DNA from: Orobanche coerulescens
Lineage: Eukaryota; Streptophyta; Magnoliopsida; Lamiales; Orobanchaceae
Assembly (NCBI GenBank): GCA_033398695.1
Contig: CM065804.1
Location: forward strand, 119,283,501 to 119,347,500
DNA: 64,000 bases
Reading direction: 5' to 3'
In this document: one piece after another, positions 34,205-46,146 of the stretch
How the letters are laid out: the number at the start of each line of letters is the position of its first letter
Position numbering within the stretch: position 1 is the stretch's first letter
Program-made: the position numbers and the translations under genes
The notes under the pieces: model-generated
What the model was told of the DNA's origin: nothing
The model's input: only the letters and a program-made list of their open reading frames with translations
Database searches by the model: none

Positions 34205-36683
34205 TACTACACCACTTAAAATAAGTTTCATCCTCGAAACTTGTAATCCGTCATAGACAAAAAAAAAACTGTTCAACCAAAAATATTCCGAAACCATCAC
34301 GACAACGATTAATCATCATTATTACCGAATAACCAAAATAGCATACTTACAAATGCACAAAGTCGTTGATCTCCTGAGATACTAGCAAGTGACTTCACTG
34401 TAAAGCCTCAATGCGCACAATCATATTCCATGAGTCTCAACAAAAATATATCGTCTTTGGATAAAATAATCTATCTGTGTCAAATACTATCTGTCTGATC
34501 ACACAATCAAGTCCCAATTCTGATAAAAAGAATACTACACGATACCTCTGTGAAACAACTGCCAAACAATGACACAAATCCCGAAACATTGACACAAAAT
34601 TCGAATGCTCATACGATCATTAACAATGATCAACCATCAAATTAACCGAGAATATCATCGATATGATAAACTCTAATACGACCACCCCAAAGGTCAAAAC
34701 ACAATCGAGAATATCATCAACATAATAAACTCCAATATTACCAACGAAGGAGCAACAACAATCTAGAATACCCTCACATGGTAAGCTCCAACACGATCAA
34801 TACAGAACCACAGAAACCGATATACGAACTAATAAAGTTCTCAAAACGACACATCAATCACATACAGTGGATCTCACTAAACATACCCGACTGGTGAACA
34901 TACTCCTCGGCATACGAACAACCAATCACAAATCGACGAACATATCTAATCATACATGGAGTGGGAACGACCACTCAATATCCAAAACAACCAGCATGGG
35001 GTCACCATCCCCAAATCTACACTAACAAAGAAATCATTCGAAAATCACTATGGTAAAATCGTACTACTACCATACCACTGGAATCACATAGCACATATGT
35101 CCCGGTTTCACAAAATCTGAAGTTCCAAAATCATATTCTGTACCGAATCTACATCACATGGCATATTTCTCTTATTGGCTCAACCAACTGATCATCCATG
35201 GATAACCAAATTACCCTACTAAGTTCGAACCTCTATTCATCGTACCATACTGATGTATTATCCAGTTCGTGACTCACACTCACAACTTCATTATGATATG
35301 CACTATGCACTAAATGCATATGTATATCAACCACGTTTTCAAAACCAGTTTGAAATCATATAGTCTCGTCAAGAAGACAAATTTTCGAAAGTTCTTTAAA
35401 AAATTTCAAAACTCAAAACATAAATTTTGGTAATACCACAAAATCAATTTTCGAAAAAAACTAAATCGGCTCGCTGGTGCCAAGTATTCGATAACAGTTT
35501 CCTTCGAATCCACACGATTTCGAAGTTTTAAAATGAAAACTATGAAAATGATTGACCACATCCATACTCCTGTATACCAATTCGGCTCATCACCAATTTC
35601 ACTGACATTCCATTGGAAAACCACACGATAGAGTTCCAAAATCCTAATATATAGATTCTGATAGAAATTCCTTTTTCCACATATGACTCGCAACGTCAAC
35701 CATTAACCCATCCTGAATCACCTCAACCATGATATGACAAAACATTGAATAATCAACAAATCAAACACAGCGAAAGACTACCCGAGAAGTTTCATTTGAA
35801 CAAGTAAACTAAAACCTCAAAAGGCAGTAATAAAATAGACAAACGATTGGTAAAGTGTTTTACAAATCTCGGGAGTTTTAGAAAACAGAAAAGCCTTTTG
35901 AAACCTTAGGGTCTCAGCCCATATCCCGTTCCACATTACAAGAAGTTTAAAAAGTAGAAAACTCTTTTCGGACCCCAAGAGTTACAAAACTATTTCAAAA
36001 TTGATTGGGTCTCGGCCCAAAAATCATTTTCCGGTAAAACATCCATAAAACATTCATTTTGGAAAGTATCATTTTCAAATTCTCAAAAATAGTTTCATAT
36101 ATCTCAAAATGAACTAACATGACTACATGTTCTTCTCAACGATCCACAGTCCTTCTGCCGAATACACAACTCCATTTCCAAAATTTAACCGACATATTGA
36201 TTTCCAAAATCATAGCTTCTCAAATCATCAATCCTGTCCCAACTCTGTCATCTCATACTGTAACGCATAATATCTTTCTGAATCTCAAAGCATATCAACT
36301 TAGAATGGCAACAAATCTCAATGCAATTCAAAAATCTAAATACTTACAGATCATGAAGCCGATGATTCCCCGTGATACTGGCACATGTATCGACTCAAGA
36401 AAATACTCAACACAGATATTTTTAAAACACACATTTTGCAAACTCAGTTCAACTCGAGAACACAACACATCTCTATCCGAAGAAACACGTTAATACCATT
36501 TGGATAAGTTACAACAACCCCAGTACCACACTAGTAAATCACATAACGCACAAGCCCGAGTGAACAACAAAAACCCAGAGCTCAAACACTTGTCAACCGA
36601 CAACTCGAATGACACGACAAAAGTATGACCCAACTCAACCCGACTACCAAGGTTTTCACAACCTAAGCTCTGATACCATATTC
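34205..36683 (-). other. L internal region, non-coding
   Basis: It runs from a polypurine region (about 34212-34245, minus strand GAAACTTATTTTAAGTGG) to the primer site at 36667-36678 (minus strand TGGTATCAGAGC). Over 2.4 kb I find no gag or pol motif on either strand; ORFs such as 36119-36493 (+) have no domain features. This fits a LARD-like non-autonomous element. Confidence 0.7.
36667..36678 (-). other. Primer binding site of L (initiator Met type)
   Basis: Minus strand TGGTATCAGAGC, followed by TTAGG as in Q1 and Q2. The adjoining LTR end reads GTTATA instead of GTTACA. Confidence 0.85.
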
Positions 36684-39600
36684 TATAACACCCCAGAGCC
36701 ATCCAGGAATATTACAGCGTCGTGGGCCCCTAGATGGAACCCACAAGGCTGAAGGAAATTTTCGCAAACATTTATAAACGCCCAAGAGGCTAAAGACGGT
36801 ACTATCTTTTTAAAACATTCGAAGACTTAATAAAATCCGCTTATCAAAACCGTCGTAAAATCTCATTTGAAATCACAAGGCCCAAAATGCCAAAACTCAA
36901 CGGTTTAAAAACATATGTTAAGCTATCGCTTACACGTACCGACAAAATAGTTTAGAAAACAATTGCCAAAGTAACCTAAGTTACCAGACACCAAAAGGCC
37001 ATTTAAAAATACTCACGCAGCGGAAAAAGACAAACAATTAAAATACTTTAGCAGCGGAATACAAGAACTGATCATAAAACTCTAAACACAAATAGCCAGT
37101 ATCCTCCGGGAAGCTCATCTCTCCACGACCCCTACAAGCTTGATAATCCAAGAACCTAAAAAGAAACCCCACGATGGGGTCAGCCATAATATCCAACAAT
37201 GATAACCATCACATCACGTCAATAATTACATATCAATGAAAATACTAAGTAAGAATACGACCAATGTAATCTTACCGCCATAACTTTACCAACACGTGAT
37301 AATAATTACCAAAGTTCACATCTCGTATCCTTTCAACAACACAATAAGCTCATACCGAAATATCTGTATTGTATCTCAACAATACCCAAGGTTCTCAAAA
37401 CATTATCATAACTCACTGTTATGAAATCTACTAACTCTGTCCAACCCAATCCGTCGGTAACATCATCACATCTCAACACGATAATCAATTGTCCATCAAA
37501 ATACAATTACCAAAGGAAATACAGAACGTACCTCAAGATACGAAGTACCACGATAATCACATCAGTCTAATCCAAGATCAGATCAATACAACATACGGAC
37601 ATGGTCCTAACACAAGACCTACAAATGCATACTCACATGACAACGTTAATATGCTCACATCAATAACAACAATGTATACTTATGGCAAACCCATAATATA
37701 CATATGCACAATAACAACACATGGTAATCCGATGATCCAGTGTTCACTGCCTAGATCCCCCGATGATCCCGTCAGACCAACCGTGGTGGAAAAACCTGTC
37801 CGATGATCCAGCGCACGCTAGCATAGATCCCCCGATGATCCCGTCGGACCAACACGAGGTGGACATATGACAACAATGCACAAATGCATATAACAATGAT
37901 ACACAATGCATGACAACAACGATACACGAATGTATCACAACATGATCGACATGAAATGACAAAAATGATTAGAGTACTTGCCCTGAGTCCTTCGAGAGCA
38001 ATCTCGATGTCGAAACCATCACGAACCATTATCCTCAATACTCGACGGTCCAAAATATCACGGACGGTAGATAGTTCACGTCTTCGTCTATACCACAATA
38101 TATCCTCGATACCAAGTATACCAATAATAAATATAAATCATATACATTATGATTTAATTCTCAAAACTCGAATACAACTTATAATCCCAAATCTCCTGTG
38201 ATTACGATTATAAACATTGCTATACAAATTATAAATGAATGGAACGGAAACCATTCATTAAATATTATAAACTGAGCAAGTAATAACTTGCCTCGATACC
38301 GATACAACGACGAAGAAGCCGTTACCAATTCCATTGCCGTCATCTAGAAGTCCCTCGGCCTTGATCAATGAAATTCACGAACATTCTCGAACATGACCGC
38401 AACGCATGGTTCTAATCACCGATCAATAACCTCAACCTATTACAATAATCGATAAACAACAAGTTCAATAACAATCAACAATCGATATAACCAATTCACA
38501 AACCCAACGGCTCAACAATATCTCGATTAACCACAAGTCTGATCAATCCAACTTAAATGATCACAAATTCATAACCGAAACAGGATATACTACACTGCCT
38601 ATCCACTTAGCGCACTTTAATCACTTAATGTAGCATGCGCTAAGTCGCTTCAATTAGCATGCGCTAGCCAGTAAGCTTAGCGTGCGCTAATGCTGTCCGG
38701 ATGCATGCCTTACAAGTATCGATCAACATATGGCGATTATCAAGAACACTAAGTGATTCGAAATCATGTTCATAGCTACCAAAACAACGAAATCCGATAT
38801 CCTTTAACATATAAACAATCATCCAACTCATAATCCAAGTCATATATTCATATATCATCTTTTCCTCAATATCAACATCATGAACACCAAGAATTCATAA
38901 TCACCGCCGGTTCACCATCATATGAAGAAACCAACAACAACAACATCAAAGACCCGAATTAAAGGAACACATTAGCCAACATATCTCTTTGAAGATAAAC
39001 AACACAATTCGAAACCATTCGAATCATATCAATACCCGAATATCAACAATAACATCAACATAACTCGGTAACCAATTTCATAATCATACTTGTTAACTCA
39101 TTTACATGACGATTATCAACTCAAGGACATCATATACAATCCAAAACAAAATCCCAAAGTAAAGAGTTATTACCTCTTTGAAGGAATGGATTGATTTCCA
39201 AGGTTGAATCCATTCTCACTCACTTCTAAGCTTGATATTGTTATGGATGATCAACTCCACCATAATCCAGTGTTTGGAACTTCAAACATCTCTCTAAGAA
39301 CTCTCTCTATCAGTTCATATGAAGAAATGGATGGAAATGACGAATAATGCCCAATTGCACATATATATACACTGTACATTATTAACGTACGCTAACATCT
39401 TCATTTATAGTGTGCGCTAACTGTCTTTGTTAGCGTGCGCTATCGCAGTCCAGAGGCTACTGCCTTACTTCATATAATGATTTACGTACGCAATGCCCAT
39501 GGAATAGCATACATAATTGCCTCTATTTAGCATACGCTAGTGTCCGATCATAGCATGCGCTACTCATAGTTGACTCGTTTGTCTGTATGCTCCGAAGACG

Positions 39601-40123
39601 GGTCCACACGGCGACAGCTCTGACAAGGATAAGATTCCCTTTGGACCGATCTGATGTTAGCGTGCGCTAACAATATGCATTAGCGTGCGCTAATCCTTCA
39701 CAATAAACATCTGCTGACTTTGTCGGCACATGCGCCGAAAGTGGCCGGGTCCACACATAGATTCCTTCTGATCTGGTCTGCACTAGCATCCGCTATCCTT
39801 TGCCTTTAGCGTGCGCTAACCCTGTACGATAGCGTGCGCTATGCTTGTATATTAGCGTGCGCTAATAAGGCTATACTTAGCCATTTTCAGCTATTCTTGT
39901 CCAACATCTCAACATACTAGATACAAACATACGGCATACTGAATACGTATACTCAACACATTATATCCTCAAATGCAATTGTCGATCAAATACGACAATT
40001 ATACCAATACTGACATCTGAGTCCTTCATTTATTTTATCCATACTGTACAGATTCCACGTTGTACAATATAACTCAGATAAAATAATATTAACACAACAG
40101 TAGTAGAAATTCTGGATATTACA
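36684..40123 (-). repeat. L 5' LTR (3,440 bp)
   Basis: Minus-strand start TGTAATATCC at 40123. Near the end lies a hairpin GTGGGTTCC/GGGGCCCAC (36722-36744). Two direct repeats with GATCCCGTC(A/G)GACCAAC lie near 37758 and 37831. There are palindromes at 38608-38690 and a dense array at 39382-39866. No coding potential. Confidence 0.85.
39382..39866 (-). promoter_or_regulatory. Palindrome array in the L 5' LTR
   Basis: About 13 units, colinear with 33449-33948. Several CpGs intact in the 3' copy are changed here (AGCATACGCT for AGCGTACGCT near 39529, AGCATGCGCT near 39552). The minus-strand TATA lies at about 39358-39370. Four further units lie upstream at 38608-38690. Confidence 0.85.
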
Positions 40124-40277
40124 CAAACGCACCGACTAAGATCCAAAATGATAACGAGCAGGCTACAAAACTCAACGTACCATAGTCCAAGCATACGACT
40201 ACAAAGACGTGAATGATAACAAATCGTTCGACCGAAGAAAATTCATCAAAACCGGAACGAAGATCTCGGGTATTACA
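40124..40277 (-). repeat. Q2 3' LTR remnant
   Basis: Matches 45568-45719. Minus-strand start TGTAATACCCGAGATC at 40277. It is cut after 154 bases by the right end of L, which therefore inserted into it. Confidence 0.82.
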
Positions 40278-41095
40278 TTCCACCCCCCTTAAAAGAAGTT
40301 TCGTCCCCAAAACTTAAAACATTAAACGATCAATGAAAACAATCTCAGATAACACACGCTGTCCATTGCCGATGAGTTGCAATGAATCGCATGCAGCACG
40401 TAGCTTCTACCATCTGAATTGCTACACCAGAACAATAACAAAACATAACGAACAAAAATCAATACGGTTGACCAACCCAAACAGTACAGCAATCAAAGCA
40501 CGAATTAATCGTTGAACAAATACGAATTTCCACAACCCAAGGTTTGGAAGATCGAAAACGAAGTTAATTTCCCGAATTTGGGGAAATTACGAAGGAGTCT
40601 GAATGCTCAACAACCACGATATGAGATCAACAAAAACCGAACAAAAAGGGTCGAACCACAATGATCAAGGCGACAACAGTCGAACAATCATGTCCGAATC
40701 ACGGCGAATCAACAGGAATCAAATAACACTCCGAAGTTCACACCTCGGCTCGAGACAATAGGTGATCTGGTAAGGACGATAGGACATGCACCCACATAAG
40801 ATCCACAAGAATGGAATCGCATTTGAAAAAGTCACAACGTCAAGAGGCTAAATCCGAAACAATACCACAATTCGTTCGAACAACAAAAAGTGAAGGATAG
40901 AACAAGTTCAGAAAATATCAACGAACACAAATGAGTCGATAGAGGTGAAAATACAGAAATTCAAAACCCGGTATGCTTCTAATAAAAGAAGTTTATCTCC
41001 GAAATTCGAAACAACAAAGCAAGGAAATAACATAACATACAGCTGTTAGACTATACCCCTCATGTGCTCCTCAGAGTCGATCCCGACATCAGTGC
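40278..41095 (-). other. Q2 polypurine tract and 3' region
   Basis: Minus strand GGGGACGAAACTTCTTTTAA followed by GGGGGG lies at about 40281-40308. From there to gag no pol motif is found; the DNA matches Q1 14501-15600. Confidence 0.7.
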
Positions 41096-41851
41096 TCAAG
41101 TCCGTGCCCCGGAAGGCTCGGCGACCAATTTGCAAAACTGAACCCAGTGTCCTTCGAGTCCGCACTTGTAACACGTTACTGGAGGAGAAGGACAATGCGC
41201 ACGAACATGCCCCAACACGTTGCAGTTAAAACACCGCCTAGCTTTACCAGGAGTCAAAGCAGACGACTTGGAACTCTCAATCTCATGCATCGAGCGATGG
41301 AGCTTTGCAGCGGAAAGACTACGGCGTTGCAATCCAGAAACACCAACTCCAGTGCTAACCACAATATCATCCAACTTCCTCAGCTTCCTAGTCGGTTCCA
41401 GACAAAACCCAGCTTCCAGAAGTTCTCGGAACTCTGCCCACATGACGACACGATTCCGAGGTTTAACAGCTTCCCACCAATGAGCAGCATCTTCGCTAAG
41501 AAGGAACTGAGCAATAGGAACCCTCCGATCTTCGGTACAATCAATGGCCTCGAATATCTTTTGCAACTGAAGGAACCAACCATCCCAACCCAATGCATCC
41601 GCCATACTAATAAATCGAGGAGGATTCATACTAACTACCTCTCGGAGCCATAGGTTTGCCCCGATCTTCTGAATCGCATTAGTGTTGCGTTTAACCGCCT
41701 GGGTCAACTGAGTCATCTGTGTTGCTGCTTGTCGCAATATAGTAGCAACATCCATACCAATATCTTTGCCCGCAATATTCTCTCGATTCTGCATCATATC
41801 CCCATGGTCATCGGTACCACGGTTGCGACCACGACCTCTGCCCATCGGCAT
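41096..41851 (-). CDS. gag: Q2 Gag with two CCHC zinc knuckles
   Basis: Open frame of about 252 codons from the ATG at 41851 (complement); an in-frame ATG lies two codons later. It starts with an Arg/Gly-rich stretch (MGRGRGRNRG). The capsid follows (NPPRFISMADALGWDGWF, FLLSEDAAHWWEAVKP) and two zinc knuckles end it, CFNCNVLGHVRAHC and CYKCGLEGHWVQFC. It is the only gene of Q2 and has no stop, so it may still be expressed. The capsid tail is shorter than in X. Gag-only elements with LTRs (TR-GAG) are known in plants and rely on pol supplied in trans. Confidence 0.85.
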   Translation of the reverse strand: MPMGRGRGRNRGTDDHGDMMQNRENIAGKDIGMDVATILRQAATQMTQLTQAVKRNTNAIQKIGANLWLREVVSMNPPRFISMADALGWDGWFLQLQKIFEAIDCTEDRRVPIAQFLLSEDAAHWWEAVKPRNRVVMWAEFRELLEAGFCLEPTRKLRKLDDIVVSTGVGVSGLQRRSLSAAKLHRSMHEIESSKSSALTPGKARRCFNCNVLGHVRAHCPSPPVTCYKCGLEGHWVQFCKLVAEPSGART

Positions 41852-43045
41852 ATTAACAAGCAACAACCTATCGCAGCGAAAGATCATAACACATAATCGC
41901 ACATAATAATTTTTATCACTGGACAACACACATAGAATACGGTCACAACAATTAGTCTAACAATCGCAAAAGTTAGACCTACGGCCAAAATGCAATTCCC
42001 GAGCTTCTGCCCAGGTTGATTAGCGTGCGCTAGCCATGTCACGTTAGCGCGCGCTAGCTCCACACTTGGCGTGCGCTAACTGTTCTAATCCAGCAACCCG
42101 TTCATGAACATATACCAAATAATACCAAAAGTTGGGGGTTACAAATAAACAACAACATAGGAATCCAAACGCCGACAGTTCACATACTTATAACATTACA
42201 CAAATAACCATCAAAAGTTAATTAACATTCCAAACCAAATTCCGACCTCTAGGTCAAGAGAACTACCTCGACGAATGCATACCGAACGACCCAGCGTTCA
42301 CACCACCACTTTAATCACAACTCGGGGCATTATAGCCGAAATGACAACAACATCATTACCACATACCTTTTAACTGGAATGTATGAAACTGAAAAGTTGG
42401 AAGTGAGAGTCACGTCTCAAGTAAATTTTTGATAGACCTCATTCGAGTTTTAAAAATCAAATTTTGAAAATTTGCAATGCAAAATGAAAATAAAATATAA
42501 GTAGTTTGAGTTCTCCAAAATTTTCCGGTCCTGAGGTCATCATACGGAAATCAAACTCTTTCCCTTATTGAAGGATGTTTTAAAATAAAATTTACGTGAC
42601 TTCCCAAAACAGTTAAAGTTTTTAAAATATCACGCTGATAAACTTTCATTGAGTAACCACACAAAAACATTACTCTTGTAAAAACGGTTTATACAAAGAT
42701 ATATATATATATATATATATACATACATACACACCGGCACCACTCTTCATCCCAGCACAACACGAGAATCAACAAGCATGGATTACATATTCACAATTCA
42801 CGTTTAAACTCCACATGATAACATAAAATCACACAAGCTCGTATAACACGAGACACAGCAAAGTAGGGAGACTTACATCCACAGATCGTACGAAGATGAT
42901 GGCTGCACCTCGATACTAATCACGACCGACATCTCAGACGACGCATCGTGACACGACTCAATCAGACAAAATCTGACAAGACAAGACAAGACAAGACCCG
43001 ACAACACACAACTCGACCCGACAGCCTAGGTTTCCGCAATCCTAA
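41852..43045 (-). other. Q2 leader
   Basis: No ORF of note. Three palindromes of the L type (TTAGCGTGCGCTAG, TTAGCGCGCGCTAG, TTGGCGTGCGCTAA) lie at about 42019-42072, and an (AT)n run at about 42699-42721. The part near the primer site matches the Q1 leader. Confidence 0.6.
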
Positions 43046-43057
43046 GCTCCGATACCA
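43046..43057 (-). other. Primer binding site of Q2
   Basis: Minus strand TGGTATCGGAGC, the same one-base variant as in Q1, five bases from the LTR end. Confidence 0.85.
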
Positions 43058-43062
43058 TATTC

Positions 43063-45719
43063 TGTAACACCCCCAAACCACTCGGGAATATTACAGCGCC
43101 GCAGACCCTCTCCGTGAGGATCTACCAGGCTAGATACAGAAAATACAACAATACAACACATGCCGACATGTCTAAATGACGAACTATTAGACTGATTTGG
43201 TCTTTTACCACAACATACACGTCAAACATACATTACTCTTTCTCACAACTCATACCAACGCAGGGGTTAGAATGCATAAATATTTCCATAAAATGGAAAA
43301 TACCCCAACAGAAAGACAAAACAACAAGGCTACACTAAATACTCAACATTGGTCTTCATGTGATTAGTATCGTCATCTTCCATAATCCTTCGTAACGATC
43401 ATGTGAATTGCTCCCCAACCACCTGCAAGTACCTGAACGCAATACAGACATCCACCCCCGAATGCTCGGGGATTAGCAAAACTCCACTATTTTGCTAGTG
43501 CAAGTATAAAATACAAATACAAGCCATACACAACATACTCCAAGAACATAATAATCGCGAATATACTTCCCGAGATAAATCACTTGATCAAAACAGTTTG
43601 AATTATGAAAATTAGAAATAAAACCATTATACATCTTACAAGACACTTTACGATATTGGGAGTTTTGAAATCATTTGGGATTTAAGAATTCTCAAGACTT
43701 CGAAACCACTTAGGGACACAGCCCAAAACACCGTTTTTCCAAAATACAATTCCAATAACAACACGCGGGGTCTACGACCCAACCATACATTTCAATCACA
43801 AACACGGGGTCCACGACCCAATTCATCCACATCACATATTCGAAAGAATAACCCGACGGAAACTACACAGTGTCAAACATTACCATGACAACAGTCTCAC
43901 AGAACGACATCAGAGAGCACAACTCTGCAACTTAACCATATAGTCGAACTCGACACACCACAAAACTACAATGTACGGAGCAACCACAGGACTCACGTAC
44001 CCATACCAAAATATCGCAACCAAGCGACGAATCATACACAACACATTTTCTGGTGCCATTCCAGCCAAGTACAATACCATTTGAACTGCCATTCTAATCA
44101 GATGAAATATGCGCCAAAATCAAAGTTCTCTAACAAAACATTTCAAAGTTAACCGTTGATACGAGACTCACAGCCACTGTACCCCACAGAGGCCCCGTCG
44201 GACCACCCCTGGGTGGTTAACCCTAGTTAGAGATACGCACACACACGGAAATACGTATCCCTAGAGGCCCTGTCGGACCATCCCTGGGTGAACGTACACA
44301 ATCACATCCACAACAACCACGGGAAGCCATAATTTAAATACTAGAATATGTAAACAAATGTAAAGTAATTTCTAGAAGGGCCACTTCATCCGACATATAC
44401 ACACAACTAATGTCACCCAACATCACATATTCACCGAATGAGTACACGTATCAATACACAATCCTCGACCAGGGGAAAAGAGTATATTATAATTACGTAA
44501 TGCAATCACAACACCTTCCATCATGCAACACAGATACACATTTTCAGGGAACACATTTATTCACTAAGCCTACGAGTTATCTTCGAAGGAAAACCTTTAT
44601 CGAGAATATACCGGTCCTTTTTTTTTGAATGTACGTCTATGAAACACGAAATGTATGGGCAAGATACTTGCCTCGATACCACGAGCAACGGAACAACGAA
44701 CGAACATGGTCGGATAGCCCTCGAGCTTCCAAGAACGACCAAGAACTCGACAACTCCACGAAAACTACAAAAATAATATCACCATGAATCAATAATGCTA
44801 AACGAAATCCGAAACAACCCGAAAAACAACAAGAATCCGAAGGTTTCTTCGATGAAATTGGAAATCAAGTCCCGGGTGATAAAAATTGACAAACGAGTTA
44901 CAAAATCCGAAGATCATGACCAATACAACGTGATTACCATGAACAATTCATCAATATCGGACAAAATCAACGAATCAAGAAGAAAACCCCCAAAAATTAC
45001 ATAACTAGGGTTCTACGGAAGAATTACCTCGATCCGGCGAAGAACAAGGATTCGGTGATGATATAATCGACAAGAGTCTTCCAAAACGCCTTGGAATTGA
45101 TTAGAATCGACCAAAAACTCCACTTCCTGAATACTCCCGTCTGCAGCCGCCACAAGATGAAAAAAACGAAGTGAAATGGAGTCTGGCCGAGCCTAGGCCT
45201 ATATATGGCCGACAGTGTTACGACCGTAACTGACAGGGCCTTACGGCCTAACTCGGTCAATGCCTATAATGTACGTAGCGTCCGACACCTCGCGTACGTA
45301 ACGAACATCACTTACGGTCGTACTCGGCATGGCCTTATGGCCGTAACCGAACTCCCAGGGCCACTAGCCGAAACCTGCCGACGCATTACGGCCGTAACCG
45401 GCCAATGCCTTGCAGCCATAACGGAGCCTTACGGCCGTAACAGGATGACCCTTACGGCCATAACCGAGTCCTCCCAGGCCAGGGTGTGCGGTTGCCTTAT
45501 GGCTGTAACTCGGTCCAGCAGCCCTCCAACTGCCCGACTAGAGACTCGACGACGTCTCGATCACGCAAATGCACCGACTAAGATCCAAAATGATAACGAG
45601 TAGGCTACGAAACTCAACGTACCATAGTCCAAGCAAACGATTCCAAAGACGTGAACGATAACAAACCGTTCGATCGAAAAAAATTTATCAAAACCGGAAC
45701 GAAGATCTCGGGTATTACA
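43063..45719 (-). repeat. Q2 5' LTR (2,657 bp)
   Basis: Minus-strand start TGTAATACCC at 45719, end GGGGTGTTACA at 43063. It has the palindrome array 45217-45509 with TATATA just downstream on the minus strand (45200-45206), two CCGTCGGACCA modules (about 44195, 44271) and the LTR-end hairpin region near 43100-43127. Right flank AAGAT; the left flank is lost. Confidence 0.88.
45217..45509 (-). promoter_or_regulatory. Array of ~11 TTACGGCCGTAAC palindromes in the Q2 LTR
   Basis: Units lie near 45217 (GTTACGACCGTAAC), 45240, 45290, 45313, 45332, 45387, 45407, 45427, 45449 and 45496. Four or five are perfect or nearly so. Changes are mostly CpG to TpG or CpA. Same word as in A2 although the LTRs are otherwise unrelated. 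Confidence 0.82.
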
Positions 45720-46146
45720 AAGATACCCATAGAGATATGCAGTGACCACATCTATTAGCTGCATTTCCAGTCCTTCAGAAACTAATAAGCTAATTAAGTA
45801 ACGGAATGTTATAACGTCCATTACGGGAGAGTACGTATCCTCATAGTCAATTCCAAGGCGTTGTGAGAAGCCTTGGGCGATAAGTCGAGCCTTGTACCGA
45901 AGGACCTCTTTCTTCTCATTTCGCTTTCTGATAAAAACCCATTTATGTCCAACAGACATTACAATTGGTGGAGTTAGCACTACCAGACCAAATACCTGGC
46001 GTTTTGTGATAGAATCAAGTTCTGCCTGGATTGCTTCTTTCTATTTGGGCCAATATGCTCTACATTGGCATTCGGCCACGGAGCGTGGTTCGATATCATC
46101 GTGCTCCATAATGTCATGGGTGACATCGTAACCGAACGCATCATCA
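45720..46146 (-). pseudogene. pol: Ty1/copia RT fragment
   Basis: The minus strand encodes a copia-type RT start: KEAIQAELDSITKRQVF, HKWVFIRKRNEKKEVLRYKA, LIAQGFSQRLGIDYEDTYSPV and MQLIDVVTAYLYGYL. TAG replaces an expected Trp near 46040. It is cut by the Q2 LTR on the left and the X LTR on the right. Confidence 0.92.

Noticed and set aside
36119..36493. 124-codon ORF in the L interior
   Set aside because: Low-complexity Ser/Thr/Asn-rich translation of A/C-rich DNA, antisense to the element, no motif.
42699..42721. AT microsatellite as a matrix-attachment or origin site
   Set aside because: A simple (AT)n run; nothing else supports a function. The same holds for the runs near 56521 and 58575.
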